Assembly (NCBI RefSeq): GCF_001905145.1 | Contig: NZ_LWLB01000012.1 | Coordinates: 434,001-498,000 of the forward strand | From: Nocardiopsis sp. TSRI0078 | GTDB taxonomy: Bacteria > Actinomycetota > Actinomycetes > Streptosporangiales > Streptosporangiaceae | Reading direction: 5' to 3' | Length of the DNA: 64,000 nt | Shown here: positions 34,538-42,729 of the stretch, piece by piece | Numbering within the stretch: the stretch's first letter is position 1 | Layout: each line of letters starts with the position of its first letter | Translations under genes and position numbers: made by a program | Notes under the pieces: generated by a model | The model's input: only the letters and a program-made list of their open reading frames with translations | The model's database searches: none | What the model was told of the DNA's origin: nothing

Positions 34538-35392
34538 CTAGCGACGGGAGGAGTCGTCCGTCCCCACTTCCTCGCGCAGCTGCTCCAGGATCCCGGCCAG
34601 GAGCCGGGACACGTGCATCTGGGAGTAGCCCAGGCGGTCGGCGATCTCGGACTGGGTGTGGTCGCCGAAGAACCTCAGCATGAGGATCTTGCGCTCCCGC
34701 TCGGGCAGGCGCGCCAGGGCGGGCTTGATCGACTCGCGCTCGACCACCCGCTCCAGGGCCTTGTCCTCGCTGCCCAGGTGGTCCTCCAGACGGGCGCCCT
34801 CCTGGCCCTCGGAGTCGGAGGAGTCCGGCGCGTCCAGCGACAGGGAGCGGTAGGACTCCGAGACCTGGGCCAGCTCGCTGACCTCGGCCTCGGAGATCCC
34901 CATCTCCTCGGCGAGTTCGGCGATGGTGGGAGTGCGTGCGTGGTTCTGCTGGAACTCTCCGGTGATGCGTCGCAGCTTGACCCTGTTCTCCTGGTGCCGC
35001 CGGGGAACCCGGATCGCCCACGTGTGGTCGCGGAAGTGGCGCTTGATCTCCCCGGTGACCGTGGGCAGCAGGTAGGAGATGAACGGCTTCCCGCGGTCGG
35101 GGTCGTAGCCGTGCACGGCCTTGACGAGCCCGACCATGGCGGTCTGCTTCAGGTCCTCCAGCGGTTCGCCGCGCCCCCCGTAGCGGCGTGCGATCTTGTT
35201 GATCAAGGGCTGGTAGAGGATCACGACACGCTCACGCAGCCTGCTCGCCCGAGGGTCCCCCTCACTCAGGTTCCGGAGTTCGGACAGGAGTTCCTCGGCG
35301 GAGACGTCCTCGGACGCCCTACGCGGCCTGGGGATCGTGGGCATGTACTCCGTTGTTGTGTTCTGGGACACGTTGGAAGCGGTAGCGGACAA
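34538..35392 (-). CDS. sigF: RNA polymerase sigma factor of the SigB/SigF/SigG group
   Basis: 284 residues. Region 2 ILYQPLINKIARRYGGRGEPLEDLKQTAMVGLVKAVHGYDP, then ISYLLPTVTGEIKRHFRDHTWAIRVPRRHQE (2.3-3.0), region 3 PTIAELAEEMG, and region 4 LPERERKILMLRFFGDHTQSEIADRLGYSQMHVSRLL. This is a group 3 alternative sigma factor for stress or development. The start used is TTG 35392 with GGGGGG 7 bases upstream; ATG 35344 is also plausible. The RsbW-like gene nearby suggests partner switching. Confidence 0.92.
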   Translation of the reverse strand: MSATASNVSQNTTTEYMPTIPRPRRASEDVSAEELLSELRNLSEGDPRASRLRERVVILYQPLINKIARRYGGRGEPLEDLKQTAMVGLVKAVHGYDPDRGKPFISYLLPTVTGEIKRHFRDHTWAIRVPRRHQENRVKLRRITGEFQQNHARTPTIAELAEEMGISEAEVSELAQVSESYRSLSLDAPDSSDSEGQEGARLEDHLGSEDKALERVVERESIKPALARLPERERKILMLRFFGDHTQSEIADRLGYSQMHVSRLLAGILEQLREEVGTDDSSRR

Positions 35393-35572
35393 GAGAAAAC
35401 CCCCCGGTGCTCTGTCCTGATGTGTTCCTGGTGTTACTGCTTGAACAGCAGGTCCCAGCGGCGCGCCCCGCTCTCGGCGGTTGTCGGTAACCCTCCGGTT
35501 CGGCGGTGACGACCGTGGTCCGCAGAGTACGTTCCCTCAGAAACGGCTTCAAAAGCCGCAGAGCAAAATTTT

Positions 35573-35588
35573 GTTGTCGCGCGACAAC
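35573..35588. promoter_or_regulatory. Perfect 16-bp palindrome upstream of sigF
   Basis: GTTGTCGCGCGACAAC, no spacer and no mismatch, preceded by AAAATTTT. It lies about 180 bases upstream of the sigF start. Its size and symmetry suit a homodimeric repressor such as a TetR-type protein; none is encoded adjacent. Confidence 0.5.
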
Positions 35589-35879
35589 TATCTGCCCCGC
35601 TTACCTACTCTGACCTGCACGGACGCGGTAAAAAAATCCGCGGCCGCCGCACCCGGACCCCTCCCCCGAAGGCCCGTGTGGCGCAACGGCCGCACCCTCC
35701 CGCCTGGCGTGTCACATGCCAGCACTACCCCCATACCGCCCGAATCGGCGATAAAACATATCTGTCGCATAATTCACATATCGAACTCTTGTTCGGCTTA
35801 TATCGGCTGAGTAAAGCTCTGCCGCCCCCACGGAAAGCCCAGCCCGGATCCCGGCGGCACGGCCGCCCCTGCCCACGAA

Positions 35880-35912
35880 GGGGGCGCCCCGCGCGCTACG
35901 CGGGACGCCCCC
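35880..35912 (-). terminator. Hairpin terminator of the RND gene
   Basis: 14-base arms (35880-35893 and 35899-35912) pair with one mismatch across a 5-base loop, beginning 24 bases past the RND stop on the minus strand. Strong GC stem, no U-run. Confidence 0.75.
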
Positions 35913-35935
35913 TCGCCGTCGGTGGACCGCCGGCG

Positions 35936-38900
35936 TCAGCCGACCGGCTGCTTGACGCGCTCGGTGCCGGGGCCGCCCTCTCCGGCGGCGCCCCTCCCCC
36001 GCGCCCGGCGCTCGCGGCGGCGCTCGTCGCGAGCGTGCCTGCGGGCCGCGCGGCGCTGCCTGACCCACTCCACCAGCTGGTAGAGGACCGGGACCAGGAT
36101 CAGCGTGAGCAGGGTGGAGGTCACCAGGCCGCCGATCACCACGATCGCGACCGGGCCGGAGACGAAGGCCCCGCCGCCCGCCAGGCCGGTGGCCATCGGA
36201 ACGAGGGCGGCGATGGTGCCCGCGGCCGTCATGAGGATGGGCCGCAGGCGGTGCCGGGCGCCCTCCACGATCGCCTCGCCGAGCGGCATGCCCCTGTTCT
36301 GGTTCTGGTTGATCAGGTCCATCAGCACGATGGCGTTGGTGATCACGATGCCGATCAGCATCAGCATGCCGATCAGGGCCGCGGAGCCGACCGGGGTGCC
36401 CGTCAGCATGAGCAGGCCCAGCGAGCCGGTCGCGGCGAACGGGATCGAGATCAGCAGCATGAGCGGCTGGACCAGGCTCTTGAACGTCGCCACCATGATC
36501 AGGTAGCAGATGACGATCGCGACGAGCATCGCCAGGCCGATCTGGGCGAAGCCCTCGGCCTGGTCCTGGCTCACCCCGCCCAGGCTGGCGGCGGCGCCCT
36601 CGGGCAGGTCCATCGTGTCCAGGGACTCGCTGATCCGGGCGCTGACACCGCCCAGGTCGGAGGCGGTCGCGGTGGCCGACACCGTGGTGCTGGTGATCCC
36701 GTCGATGCGGGTGAGCTCCGGCGGCCGGCGCACCTCCTCGACCTCGGCCACGTCGGCCAGGTCGAGGGTCTGCCCGCCGGGGGTCACCAGCGGCAGTTCC
36801 TCCAGCTCGGCGACCGTCTGCGGAGCCTCCTCCACGCGGATGACCACGTCGCGGCGGATGTCGTCGATGGTGGCGGTGCCCGCGTCGCGGCCGTTGAAGG
36901 CGGCCGAGACCGCCTGGCCGACCATGGCCTCGCTCATACCGTGCTCGGCGGCCTCCTCGCCGTCCACGCGCACCTCCAGCGAGGCCTGCGACTCGGTGAT
37001 GCCGCTGGCCACGTCGTCGGCGCCGTCGATGCCCCTCAGCTCCTCCTCGACCATCCGCGCGGCCTCGGCCAGGGTGTCCTGGTCCTCGGCGGTGACCCGC
37101 ACCTCGATGTCGGAGCCGCCCATGCCCCCGCTGGAGTCCAGGCGCGGATCGTACTCGGTGTCCAGGTCGGCGAACTCCTCGCGCAGCACGTCGCGGTTGC
37201 GCAGCTGGTCGGTCTCCGGGTCGGCGGTGATGGTGTAGTCGATCTGGTCGGATCCGCCGCCCATCATCGGGTTGCCGCCGATGTTGGTCTGGTAGGTCTC
37301 GATCCAGGCCATCCCGCCCAGGAGCTCCTCGACCTTGGCGGCCTCGGCGTCGGCGGCCTCCAGGGAGGTGCCGGGCTCCAGCTCCTGCACGACCGTGTAG
37401 GTGTTCTGCTCGGCCTCGCCCATCCAGTCGGTCTCGGAGTTGAGGGCCATGGCGATCGTCCCGCCGAAGACGGCGACGGTCGCGGCGAGCGTCACCACCG
37501 TGGCGGTCCTGCGCTTGGTGGTGATCCAGCGGATGACCGGCAGGTAGGCGCGCTGCAGCGGGGAGTGCCGCTCGCGCTCGTTCTGCTCGCGTTCGATGTC
37601 CTCCTGCGTGGAGTCGCCGACGTCCTTCGGGCGCATGAACCAGTAGCACAGCACCGGGGTGATGGTCAGCGCGACCAGCAGCGAACCGCCCAGGGCGAGC
37701 GCACTGGTGACGGCGAACGGCATGAAGATCTCGCCGACCATACCGCCGACGAAGGCCAGCGGCAGGAAGACGGCGATGGTGGCGAAGGAGGACGAGGCCA
37801 CGGCGACGGCGACCTCGCGCACACCGTCCCTGACCGCACTCATGCGTTCCTTGCCGTAGTCCATGTGCCGCCGGACGTTCTCCAGCACCACGATGGAGTC
37901 GTCCACCACGCGGCCGATCGAGATCGTGATGGCCGCCAGGGTCAGCATGTTCAGGGTGAACCCGAAGATCTGCATGCCCACGAAGGCGATGAGGATCGAC
38001 ACCGGGATGGAGACGGCGACGACCAGCGTGGAGCGGATGGACAGCAGGAAGACGAGGATCACGATGACCGAGGCGACCAGGCCGTAGGCGCCCGCCTCGA
38101 ACATGTCCGTGATGGAGTCGTTGATGAAGGGCGCCTGGTCGAAGACCACGGCGACGTCGGTGTCGGAACCGAGCAGGTCGGCCTGCTCCTCCAGGACGGA
38201 CTGGACGCCCTCGGAGATGTCGACGGTGTTGCCGTCGGGGGTGGCCATGACCATCAGGGCGATGCTGGGGTCGCCGTCCAGGCGGGTGATGGTGCTGGAC
38301 TCGTCGGTGACGAGCTCGACGTCGGCGACCTCGGAGATCCGCACGGGCTCGGGCGGGGCGGCCGGAGGCGCTCCGGGCACCGCGGCGGACGCGTCGACGC
38401 CCTGGGAGGGCCGGACCCACAGGTCCTCGACCTCCTCCAGGGAGGTGAGCCGTTCACCGGTGGTGACGCTCAGGGTCCGACCGTCCTCGTCGATGGAGCC
38501 TCCGGCCATGAGCGTGCCGCTGCCCTCCAGGGCCTGCACGATGTCCTCGGAGGTGATCCCGGCGGAGGCGAGCTCGTCCTCGTCCGGGACGATCTCGACG
38601 CTCTGCTCGGGCACTCCGGAGAGGTTGGCCGAACGCACGCCGTCGACGGACTCCAGCTCCGGGACGAGGACGTTCTCGACGGTGGAGGCCATGGCCTGCT
38701 CGTCGCCCTCCTCGGAGCTGACGGCCAGGAGCATGGCGGGCATCATGTCCGAGCTCATGGACATGACGGAGGTGTCGACGCCCTCGGGGAGCATGCCCGA
38801 GATCTGGTCGACGGCGACCTGAGCCTCGCGGACCAGGGCGTCCTGGTCGCGGCCGTAGTCGAACTCCGCCATGATCTGGGCGGAGCCGGTGCTGGAGGTG

Positions 38901-39148
38901 GAGGTGACGGTGTCGACGCCCTCCACGCCCTGGAGCGCCTGCTCCAGGGGTTCGGTGACCTGGCCCTCCACCACCTGGGGGGTGGCGCCGGCGTAGTTGC
39001 CCATGACCATCACCATCGGAAGCGAGACCTCGGGGAAGAGCTCGCGCTTGGCCGTCACGGCGGCGATGGCTCCGAACGAGAGGACCGCCAGGGTGATGAG
39101 CAGGACCAGCGCCCGGTTGCCGAGCGACATGACCGAGAGGCGGCTCAC
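35936..39148 (-). CDS. RND-superfamily (AcrB/HAE1-like) efflux permease
   Basis: 1070 residues from GTG 39148 (AAGGGG upstream); the frame extends further but without coding character. It has the two-fold RND layout with twelve helices and two large exported loops. Visible landmarks are the first helix (LSVMSLGNRALVLLITLAVLSFG), the NYAGATPQVVEGQVTEPLEQAL porter segment, GRVVDDSIVVLENVRRHM in TM4 with the proton-relay Asp pair, and IGIVITNAIVLMDLINQNQNRG in the second half. HAE1-type RND pumps usually work with a periplasmic adaptor and outer-membrane channel; neither is encoded here, as expected for an actinobacterium. Substrate unknown. Confidence 0.92.
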   Translation of the reverse strand: MSRLSVMSLGNRALVLLITLAVLSFGAIAAVTAKRELFPEVSLPMVMVMGNYAGATPQVVEGQVTEPLEQALQGVEGVDTVTSTSSTGSAQIMAEFDYGRDQDALVREAQVAVDQISGMLPEGVDTSVMSMSSDMMPAMLLAVSSEEGDEQAMASTVENVLVPELESVDGVRSANLSGVPEQSVEIVPDEDELASAGITSEDIVQALEGSGTLMAGGSIDEDGRTLSVTTGERLTSLEEVEDLWVRPSQGVDASAAVPGAPPAAPPEPVRISEVADVELVTDESSTITRLDGDPSIALMVMATPDGNTVDISEGVQSVLEEQADLLGSDTDVAVVFDQAPFINDSITDMFEAGAYGLVASVIVILVFLLSIRSTLVVAVSIPVSILIAFVGMQIFGFTLNMLTLAAITISIGRVVDDSIVVLENVRRHMDYGKERMSAVRDGVREVAVAVASSSFATIAVFLPLAFVGGMVGEIFMPFAVTSALALGGSLLVALTITPVLCYWFMRPKDVGDSTQEDIEREQNERERHSPLQRAYLPVIRWITTKRRTATVVTLAATVAVFGGTIAMALNSETDWMGEAEQNTYTVVQELEPGTSLEAADAEAAKVEELLGGMAWIETYQTNIGGNPMMGGGSDQIDYTITADPETDQLRNRDVLREEFADLDTEYDPRLDSSGGMGGSDIEVRVTAEDQDTLAEAARMVEEELRGIDGADDVASGITESQASLEVRVDGEEAAEHGMSEAMVGQAVSAAFNGRDAGTATIDDIRRDVVIRVEEAPQTVAELEELPLVTPGGQTLDLADVAEVEEVRRPPELTRIDGITSTTVSATATASDLGGVSARISESLDTMDLPEGAAASLGGVSQDQAEGFAQIGLAMLVAIVICYLIMVATFKSLVQPLMLLISIPFAATGSLGLLMLTGTPVGSAALIGMLMLIGIVITNAIVLMDLINQNQNRGMPLGEAIVEGARHRLRPILMTAAGTIAALVPMATGLAGGGAFVSGPVAIVVIGGLVTSTLLTLILVPVLYQLVEWVRQRRAARRHARDERRRERRARGRGAAGEGGPGTERVKQPVG

Positions 39149-39664
39149 GTGTTCGCCCCTTCCGCTCCTGTGACGGCGGTCCCCGGCTGGGGGAGGCCCG
39201 CGGCGCGGGCCCTTGCGGCCGATCTGGACATGAGAGGTTCTCGCTCCTAGTTCACTGCGACCACGGGGGCGTGCCGTGGCGTGCGGGTCGTCCAGCGCTT
39301 GTCGGCGCCCGTCCGAGCACACACGTCGTCCGCCGGTTCTGCCGACGGTCGCCGGAACTGCTTCCTGGAACGTGTGGTGGTGGGGATGCCGGTGTTCGTC
39401 CGCGGGGTGCGGGACACCCGCGTCGGCCGTGGTGGCCGTGCTTCGCGCATCCGTCGGGCGCTCCACTCACCATACGTCGCGTTATATCTGGAGTTGGGCC
39501 GCCCCGGCATGATTCGGGGAACTCTCAGGGGCGCGTCAGCCTTCCGTCAGGGACCTCCCCGACCAAAGTCGGAGCACCCGTCCGGAAGTCGGAGCCCGGA
39601 GGCGGCGCGAGGCGACGAAGTGCGCACTCCCCTGCGCCATGGGTGATCACGGCGGCAACAGATG
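39149..39664. other. Intergenic, no gene seen
   Basis: 515 bases between the start of the RND gene and the end of the CmtR-like gene, both on the minus strand. It should contain the RND promoter. No convincing promoter boxes, operators or small genes were recognised. Confidence 0.4.
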
Positions 39665-40042
39665 TCACAGCAGAGATTTCCGGTCCGCCGGACAAGGCGA
39701 TCCGACGCCCTCCGCGGGCTCGTCCGGCCGGTCCACGGGCTCGTGCGGCTGGGCGGTGCCCCACACCACGCGCAGAAGGTCCTCCAGGGCGTGGGTCAGG
39801 GACGGGTCCACGAGCTCGTAGCTGACCTGCCTGCCCCGGGCGGAGGTGCGCACCAGGCCGCAGTCACGCAGGCAGGCGAGGTGGTTGGAGACGTTCTGAC
39901 GGGTGAGGCCCAGTTGCTCGGCGAGGCCGGCGGGGTAGTGGGGACCGTCGAGGAGCGCCAGCAGGAGGCGGCACCGGGTGGGGTCGGCCAGTGCGCGGCC
40001 GAGTCGGTGGATGGCGGACAGGCGCTGCTCGGAGGTCAACAT
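39665..40042 (-). CDS. cmtR: CmtR-like ArsR/SmtB metal-sensing repressor
   Basis: 125 residues from ATG 40042, where the sequence aligns with the start of Mycobacterium tuberculosis CmtR (MLTSEQRLSAIHRLGRALAD). The core ADPTRCRLLLALLDGPHYPAGLAEQLGLTRQNVSNHLACLRDCGLV keeps the CxxxC pair in the recognition helix (Cys57 and Cys61 of CmtR), ligands for Cd(II)/Pb(II). The third CmtR ligand, Cys102, is replaced by His in the equivalent QPHEP segment, although a Cys lies nearer the C-terminus. It is divergent from a CDF metal exporter, which it probably represses until metal binds. An ATG three codons upstream is an alternative start. Confidence 0.87.
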   Translation of the reverse strand: MLTSEQRLSAIHRLGRALADPTRCRLLLALLDGPHYPAGLAEQLGLTRQNVSNHLACLRDCGLVRTSARGRQVSYELVDPSLTHALEDLLRVVWGTAQPHEPVDRPDEPAEGVGSPCPADRKSLL

Positions 40043-40056
40043 GAAAACCATTGTAC

Positions 40057-40091
40057 ACAGCTTGCTGTATAGACATTCCAAGCTGTATAAA
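40057..40091 (+). promoter_or_regulatory. Promoter and operator of the CDF exporter gene
   Basis: -35 TTGCTG (40062-40067) and -10 TATAAA (40086-40091) are 18 bases apart. A palindrome ACAGCTTGCTGT (40057-40068) covers the -35 and a related half-site AAGCTGTATA lies next to the -10, as expected for CmtR-type repression. On the other strand TATACA motifs serve cmtR. The predicted transcription start falls at the first ATG (40097), so a leaderless message is possible. Confidence 0.65.
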
Positions 40092-40162
40092 CAGTGATGG
40101 CTGAACCATGGGCGCCGCCATCCGCGGCGCCCGCGGACCGGACGGCAGGTCAGGGGGCACCG

Positions 40163-41077
40163 ATGGGTGTGGGACACGGGCACGGGCACGCGGTCACCGC
40201 GGGGGCGGCCAACAGCAGACGGCTGGCGGTGGTCCTCGGGATGATGCTCGCCGTCGCCGTGGTCCAGGTGGCCGGCGCCGCGTTCAGCGGCAGCCTGGCC
40301 CTGCTCGCCGACGCCGGGCACACCGTCACCGACTCCCTCGGAGTGGCCCTGGCCCTGGCCGCCGTGTGGATCGCCGCGCGGCCCGCCACCAACAGGCGCA
40401 CCTTCGGCTACCAGCGCGCGGAGATCCTCGCCGCCGCCGTCAACGCGCTGGTGCTGTTCGTCCTGTGCGGGTTCATCGTGGTGGAGGCGGTCGAGCGGCT
40501 CCAGAGGCCCGCCGAGGTGTCCGGCCCCGGCATGGTCGTCGTCGCCGCGTTCGGCCTGGCCATGAACGTCGGCGCGCTGTTCGTCCTGCGCTCGGGCGCC
40601 CGGTCGAGCCTCAACGTCAAGGGCGCCTACCTGGAGGTCATGGGCGACGCCCTGGCCTCGATCGGCGTCATCGCGGGCGGAGCCGTGGTCTGGGCGACCG
40701 GGTGGACGCGGGTGGACACCCTCGTGTCGCTGGGTATCGCCGTGATCATCGTGCCCCGCGCCTGGGCCCTGCTGCGCGAGGCCGTGCACATCCTGTTGGA
40801 GGCCACGCCCAGGGACATGGACCTGGGCGAGGTGCGCGACCACCTGCTCGGACACCACGCCGTGCTCGACGTCCACGACCTGCACGCCTGGACCATCACC
40901 TCCGGGGTGCCCGTGATGTCGGCGCACGTGGTGGTCGCCGAGGAGTACCTCGGCGACAGCGGCCGGATGCTGGACGAGCTCCACGCGTGCCTGACGGGCC
41001 ACTTCGACGTCGAGCACTCCACCCTGCAGCTGGAGCCGCCCGGCCACGCCGACCACGAGGGTCCCTGCCACGCCTGA
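40163..41077 (+). CDS. czcD: Cation diffusion facilitator (CzcD-like metal exporter)
   Basis: 304 residues from ATG 40163, where AGGGGG lies 5 bases upstream and the protein opens with the usual His-rich MGVGHGHGHAV. ATG 40097 would give 326 residues with an unusual Pro/Ala leader and a leaderless transcript. Six membrane helices: LLADAGHTVTDSLGVALAL in TM2 keeps the HxxxD transport site, while TM5 reads LEVMGDALAS, having Glu where CzcD-type exporters have His. The cytoplasmic C-terminal domain has the metal-binding DVHDLHAW motif. CDF proteins export Zn2+, Cd2+ or Co2+ in exchange for protons. The adjacent CmtR-like repressor suggests Cd/Pb/Zn. Confidence 0.92.
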   Translation: MGVGHGHGHAVTAGAANSRRLAVVLGMMLAVAVVQVAGAAFSGSLALLADAGHTVTDSLGVALALAAVWIAARPATNRRTFGYQRAEILAAAVNALVLFVLCGFIVVEAVERLQRPAEVSGPGMVVVAAFGLAMNVGALFVLRSGARSSLNVKGAYLEVMGDALASIGVIAGGAVVWATGWTRVDTLVSLGIAVIIVPRAWALLREAVHILLEATPRDMDLGEVRDHLLGHHAVLDVHDLHAWTITSGVPVMSAHVVVAEEYLGDSGRMLDELHACLTGHFDVEHSTLQLEPPGHADHEGPCHA

Positions 41078-41081
41078 CCCG

Positions 41082-41100
41082 CCGCCCCCGGCCGGGGCGG
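41082..41100 (+). terminator. GC hairpin after the CDF gene
   Basis: CCGCCCC (41082-41088) pairs with GGGGCGG (41094-41100) over a 5-base loop, starting 5 bases after the stop. Short but very stable; no U-run. Confidence 0.55.
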
Positions 41101-41216
41101 CCCCTCCGGCCACCCTTACCACCTCCCACCGGGGTTTACGATGCTGGCGGGCCGTCGACGTGCCACGATCGAAGCGTTCTGGCACAATTCCTCGCGGCCA
41201 TGCAAAAGGAGGAACC

Positions 41217-41249
41217 GTGGCACCCTTCCCGACCCCTGGCCGGCAATGA
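41217..41249 (+). CDS. 10-codon leader ORF coupled to ktrB
   Basis: GTG at 41217 with a near-perfect ribosome site (AAGGAGG, 41206-41212, 4-base spacing) opens a frame of ten codons (MAPFPTPGRQ) whose TGA overlaps the ktrB ATG as ATGA. The ktrB start itself has no good site, so ribosomes probably reach it by finishing the leader. The three Pro codons in ten could slow translation. It is far below normal gene length and the role is inferred from layout only. Confidence 0.6.
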   Translation: MAPFPTPGRQ

Positions 41250-42703
41250 GCTCGAAACCGCCCAGAACAGGCATGCGCTCCCTTCTCAGGCCGGTCCGCA
41301 GGTCGTCGTTCCTCCCCCGGAGAGCGTCCCTGCTGAAGCGCCGGATGCGCCTGGACTCGGGCTCGACCCGTGAGCCCCGCGGCTGGCGCAAGCCCGCACG
41401 GGTCTTCCTCATGGTGTTCGTGGCCGTGGACCTGGTGGGCACGGGCCTGCTGATGACCCCGCTGGCCACGCCCGACGGCGAGGGGCTGACGTTCGTCGAG
41501 GCCTTCTTCACCGCGACGACGTCGCTGGCGGTGTGCGGGCTGAGCGTGATCAGCATCGGCGGCGACCTCAACGCCTTCGGCCACGCGATCATCCTGGTCC
41601 TCATGCAGGCCGGCGGGATGGGGATCATGACCGTGGCCTCCCTGCTGGGCAGCGCGATGATCCACCGGTTCGGGCTGCGCATGCAGCTCAACGTGCAGGC
41701 GGAGACCCGGAGCCTGTGGGTGGGGGACGTGCGCGGCGTGGTCAGCCGGGTGGCGGTGATCTTCGCCGTGCTCCAGGTGTGCACGTTCCTGCTGATCACC
41801 CCGAGGATGTGGCTGGGCTACGACATGCCCTTCGGAACGGCCGTCTACTCGGGCTTCTTCCACTCGGTCTCGGCCTTCAACAACGCGGGCCTGTCGCTCT
41901 ACGACGACAGCATGACCCGCTTCTCCGGCGACGCGCTCATCCTGGTTCCCCTGGCCGTCGCGGTCGTCCTCGGCGGTATCGGCTTCCCGGTCCTGATGGA
42001 ACTGCGGCGGGCACTGCGCACGCCCCGCCTGTGGAGCCTGCACACCAAGCTCACCGTCACCACCACCATGATCCTCTTCGCGGTCGGGGCGCTGCTGGTG
42101 ATCGTGATGGAGTGGAACAACCCCGCGACCCTGGGTCGGCTGGACTGGTGGGCCCGGCTCACCGACGGCTTCTTCCACGGTGTGATGCCCCGCAGCGGCG
42201 GCCTCAACGTCGTCGACACCGGCCAGATGGAGGACGCCACGCTGCTGATGACCATCATGCTCATGTTCGTCGGCAACGGCAGCGCCGGAACGGCCGGGGG
42301 CATCAAGGTCGCCACCCTCGCGGTGATCTTCCTGGTGGTGCTGGCCGAGGTCCGCGCCCAGGACAAGGTGCACGTGTTCGACCGCCAGCTCTCGCCCGAG
42401 GTCATCCGGCAGTCGCTGAGCCTGGTGTTCCTGTCCGCGACGGTCGCGGCGTTCACCACCATCCTGCTGGTGCGCACCACCCCCTACGACACGCTGCCCG
42501 TGATGTTCGAGGTGGTGTCCGCCGTCGGCGTGGTCGGCCTGTCCACCGGTATCACCGCGGACCTGGCCCCCTGGGTGCAGTGCCTGCTGGCCGTGCTCAT
42601 GGTGGCCGGGCGGATCGGTCCCATCACTTTCGTGACGGCGCTCGCGTTCCGCGACCGCCTCCGTCGCTACGATCTCGCCAAGGCGCGGCCGATCATCGGC
42701 TGA
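41246..42703 (+). CDS. ktrB: Potassium transporter membrane subunit (KtrB/TrkH type)
   Basis: 485 residues from the ATG that overlaps the leader stop; earlier in-frame starts cross the leader region. After a ~50-residue basic N-terminus come four M1-P-M2 units with their filter segments: TTSLAVCGLSVIS, FHSVSAFNNAGLSLYDD, FHGVMPRSGGLNVVDT and FVGNGSAGTAGGIKVATL. These glycine-containing loops form the K+ pathway of the SKT superfamily. It works with the cytoplasmic RCK subunit encoded 26 bases downstream. Confidence 0.92.
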   Translation: MSSKPPRTGMRSLLRPVRRSSFLPRRASLLKRRMRLDSGSTREPRGWRKPARVFLMVFVAVDLVGTGLLMTPLATPDGEGLTFVEAFFTATTSLAVCGLSVISIGGDLNAFGHAIILVLMQAGGMGIMTVASLLGSAMIHRFGLRMQLNVQAETRSLWVGDVRGVVSRVAVIFAVLQVCTFLLITPRMWLGYDMPFGTAVYSGFFHSVSAFNNAGLSLYDDSMTRFSGDALILVPLAVAVVLGGIGFPVLMELRRALRTPRLWSLHTKLTVTTTMILFAVGALLVIVMEWNNPATLGRLDWWARLTDGFFHGVMPRSGGLNVVDTGQMEDATLLMTIMLMFVGNGSAGTAGGIKVATLAVIFLVVLAEVRAQDKVHVFDRQLSPEVIRQSLSLVFLSATVAAFTTILLVRTTPYDTLPVMFEVVSAVGVVGLSTGITADLAPWVQCLLAVLMVAGRIGPITFVTALAFRDRLRRYDLAKARPIIG

Positions 42704-42729
42704 GGCCCCCGGCACAGAAGGAGAGACCC

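Larger units (their letters stand above)
35393..35935. other. Intergenic with several inverted repeats, no gene
   Basis: About 540 bases upstream of sigF and downstream of the RND gene. It holds a hairpin (CGGCTT CAA AAGCCG, 35544-35558), a perfect 16-bp palindrome and the RND terminator, both listed separately, and an AT-rich stretch 35735-35820. No coding frame is supported. Confidence 0.45.

Noticed and set aside
35481..35810. 109-codon plus-strand frame upstream of sigF
   Set aside because: It crosses several inverted repeats and AT-rich DNA, has poor GC3 and matches no family.
41078..41216. Possible c-di-AMP (ydaO-type) riboswitch before ktrB
   Set aside because: The spacer is only ~140 bases and I found none of the conserved core sequences; the leader ORF explains the layout better.
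39665..42715. 1016-codon minus-strand frame ending in the CmtR-like sequence
   Set aside because: Only the last 125 residues are real; the upstream part is antisense to the CDF and ktrB genes.
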